From contig JAWXBP010000317.1 in the NCBI GenBank assembly GCA_034440135.1, positions 1 to 64,000 of the forward strand: a stretch of 64,000 nucleotides of DNA, given 5' to 3'. A program made the position numbers and the translations under genes. The stretch comes from Planctomycetia bacterium. Lineage in GTDB: Bacteria; Planctomycetota; Planctomycetia; Pirellulales; JALHLM01. Positions within the stretch are counted from its first letter, which is position 1; every line of letters starts with the position of its first letter. Below are positions 63,496 through 64,000 of this stretch, in pieces. The notes under the pieces are model-generated. The model saw only the letters and a list, made by a program, of their open reading frames with translations, was not told where the DNA came from and made no database searches.

Positions 63496-64000
63496 ACATG
63501 AACTCATTGAGGCCGAAGAGGGCTTGGCAAAAGTCAGTCAACGCGAGCTGGCGAGCCTCACCGGCGCCTGCCGATAGTTGAGCAGTCCGACGAGCTTGTT
63601 GATCTTTAAGGAATTGGCGGCAAGCAATTCGTTCCTCTTTCGTTGGCTCGCGAGAAACGGCCAACCAGTAGCCGCGGGTCACCCAGTCATCGGGCGATTG
63701 GCTTTCCGCCCAAAGCCGTTGTGAAAAATTGGCCGCCCGATCGCGGAGAAAGTGATCGTTCATGAGCGCCAGCGCTTGGGGAGCGACCGTCGTTTGATTG
63801 CGCCGGCTGCAACTCACGGAGGCGTCCGGTGCGTCAAACGCCTGCATCCATGGATACTGCACCACGCGCTTGTGGAACATATAGACGGAACGCCGGCTCG
63901 TCTCGGCGTTGTCTGGCGCGTCCGTCGGATACGGGTCTTGAGTATTTCTCGCCAGCATCGCCTCGGCGGGAATCGGCGGCTTGAAGGCCGGGCCAAACTG
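63485..64000 (-). CDS. DUF1549/DUF1553 (PSD1-like) protein, C-terminal 171 residues (5' end outside window)
   Basis: The frame is open to the window edge. It shows RRSVYMFHKRVVQYPWMQAF, FDAPDASVSCSRRNQTTVAP, QALALMNDHFLRDRAANFSQ and a final FCQALFGLNEFMYVD, the usual C-terminus of DUF1553 proteins (xFDAPxxxxxCxRRxxTTVAPQALxLMN). The N-terminal cytochrome-c-like or DUF1549 parts would lie beyond 64000. It overlaps the DUF1501 gene by 11 nt and is transcribed before it. Confidence 0.9.
   Translation of the reverse strand, partial: QFGPAFKPPIPAEAMLARNTQDPYPTDAPDNAETSRRSVYMFHKRVVQYPWMQAFDAPDASVSCSRRNQTTVAPQALALMNDHFLRDRAANFSQRLWAESQSPDDWVTRGYWLAVSREPTKEERIACRQFLKDQQARRTAQLSAGAGEARQLALTDFCQALFGLNEFMYVD

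Overview
The window reads as a chromosomal segment of a planctomycete, most likely a member of the Pirellulales (order-level placement is my inference). The pointers are family-level: a PVC-type haem-binding CxxCH protein with a ThuA domain (6125-10486), a DUF1501 gene overlapping a DUF1553-type gene (62068-64000), two DUF1080-type secreted hydrolases, a CotH/lamin-tail/dockerin protein whose N-terminus carries an LxSRxMMAGD-like planctomycete surface-protein motif, a PEP-CTERM remnant, and many long GC-rich genes with long antisense shadow ORFs.

Layout. 1-5256: end of a sulfotransferase-like gene, rarA, three bacterial-PH-domain proteins (two in an overlapping pair), a YhaM-like OB/HD nuclease and a tRNA-Ala(TGC). 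5257-12057: a thinly coded stretch, the giant PVC cytochrome, a small membrane protein and an O6-alkylguanine DNA alkyltransferase. 12058-18860: a 1635-aa CotH protein, a methyltransferase, a DUF3303 protein, then decayed VapC and IS630 pieces beside nested palindromes. 18994-26900: DUF1080 protein, mutL, an aroD-aroE fusion, aroK, a prepilin peptidase, a HAL3-like coaC and an Rrf2 regulator. 26990-27325: HU.

27766-51331 is the most striking part: thirteen consecutive plus-strand genes, many overlapping by 4 nt, that look like one envelope-associated operon. It runs PQQ-propeller/TPR protein, MoxR ATPase, DUF58, BatA-like and VWA membrane proteins, a DUF4175-like protein, a secreted coiled-coil/low-complexity protein, another exported protein, an NPCBM protein, and then three trypsin-like (HtrA) proteins in a row. 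Only the first of the three keeps its His-Asp-Ser triad. The second and third have lost all three residues, and the third also carries a C-terminal alpha/beta-hydrolase domain whose nucleophile is replaced by Glu. My reading is a MoxR/VWA-driven envelope machine with one active protease and two catalytically dead sensor or scaffold paralogues.

51407-64000: gamma-glutamyltransferase, an ECF sigma/anti-sigma pair, a frameshifted GH38-like gene, cmk, plsC, a cluster of truncated genes (TubC_N-like, DUF3987-type primase partner, PEP-CTERM), an exported endonuclease/phosphatase, a DUF1080 protein and the DUF1501/DUF1553 pair.

A second theme is intergenic repeat families. At least six distinct inverted-repeat families lie between genes. 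The best is a 64-65 bp hairpin present four times with a 16-bp stem, a fixed 32-33 nt loop, a compensatory base-pair change and a partly conserved loop core, in both orientations.
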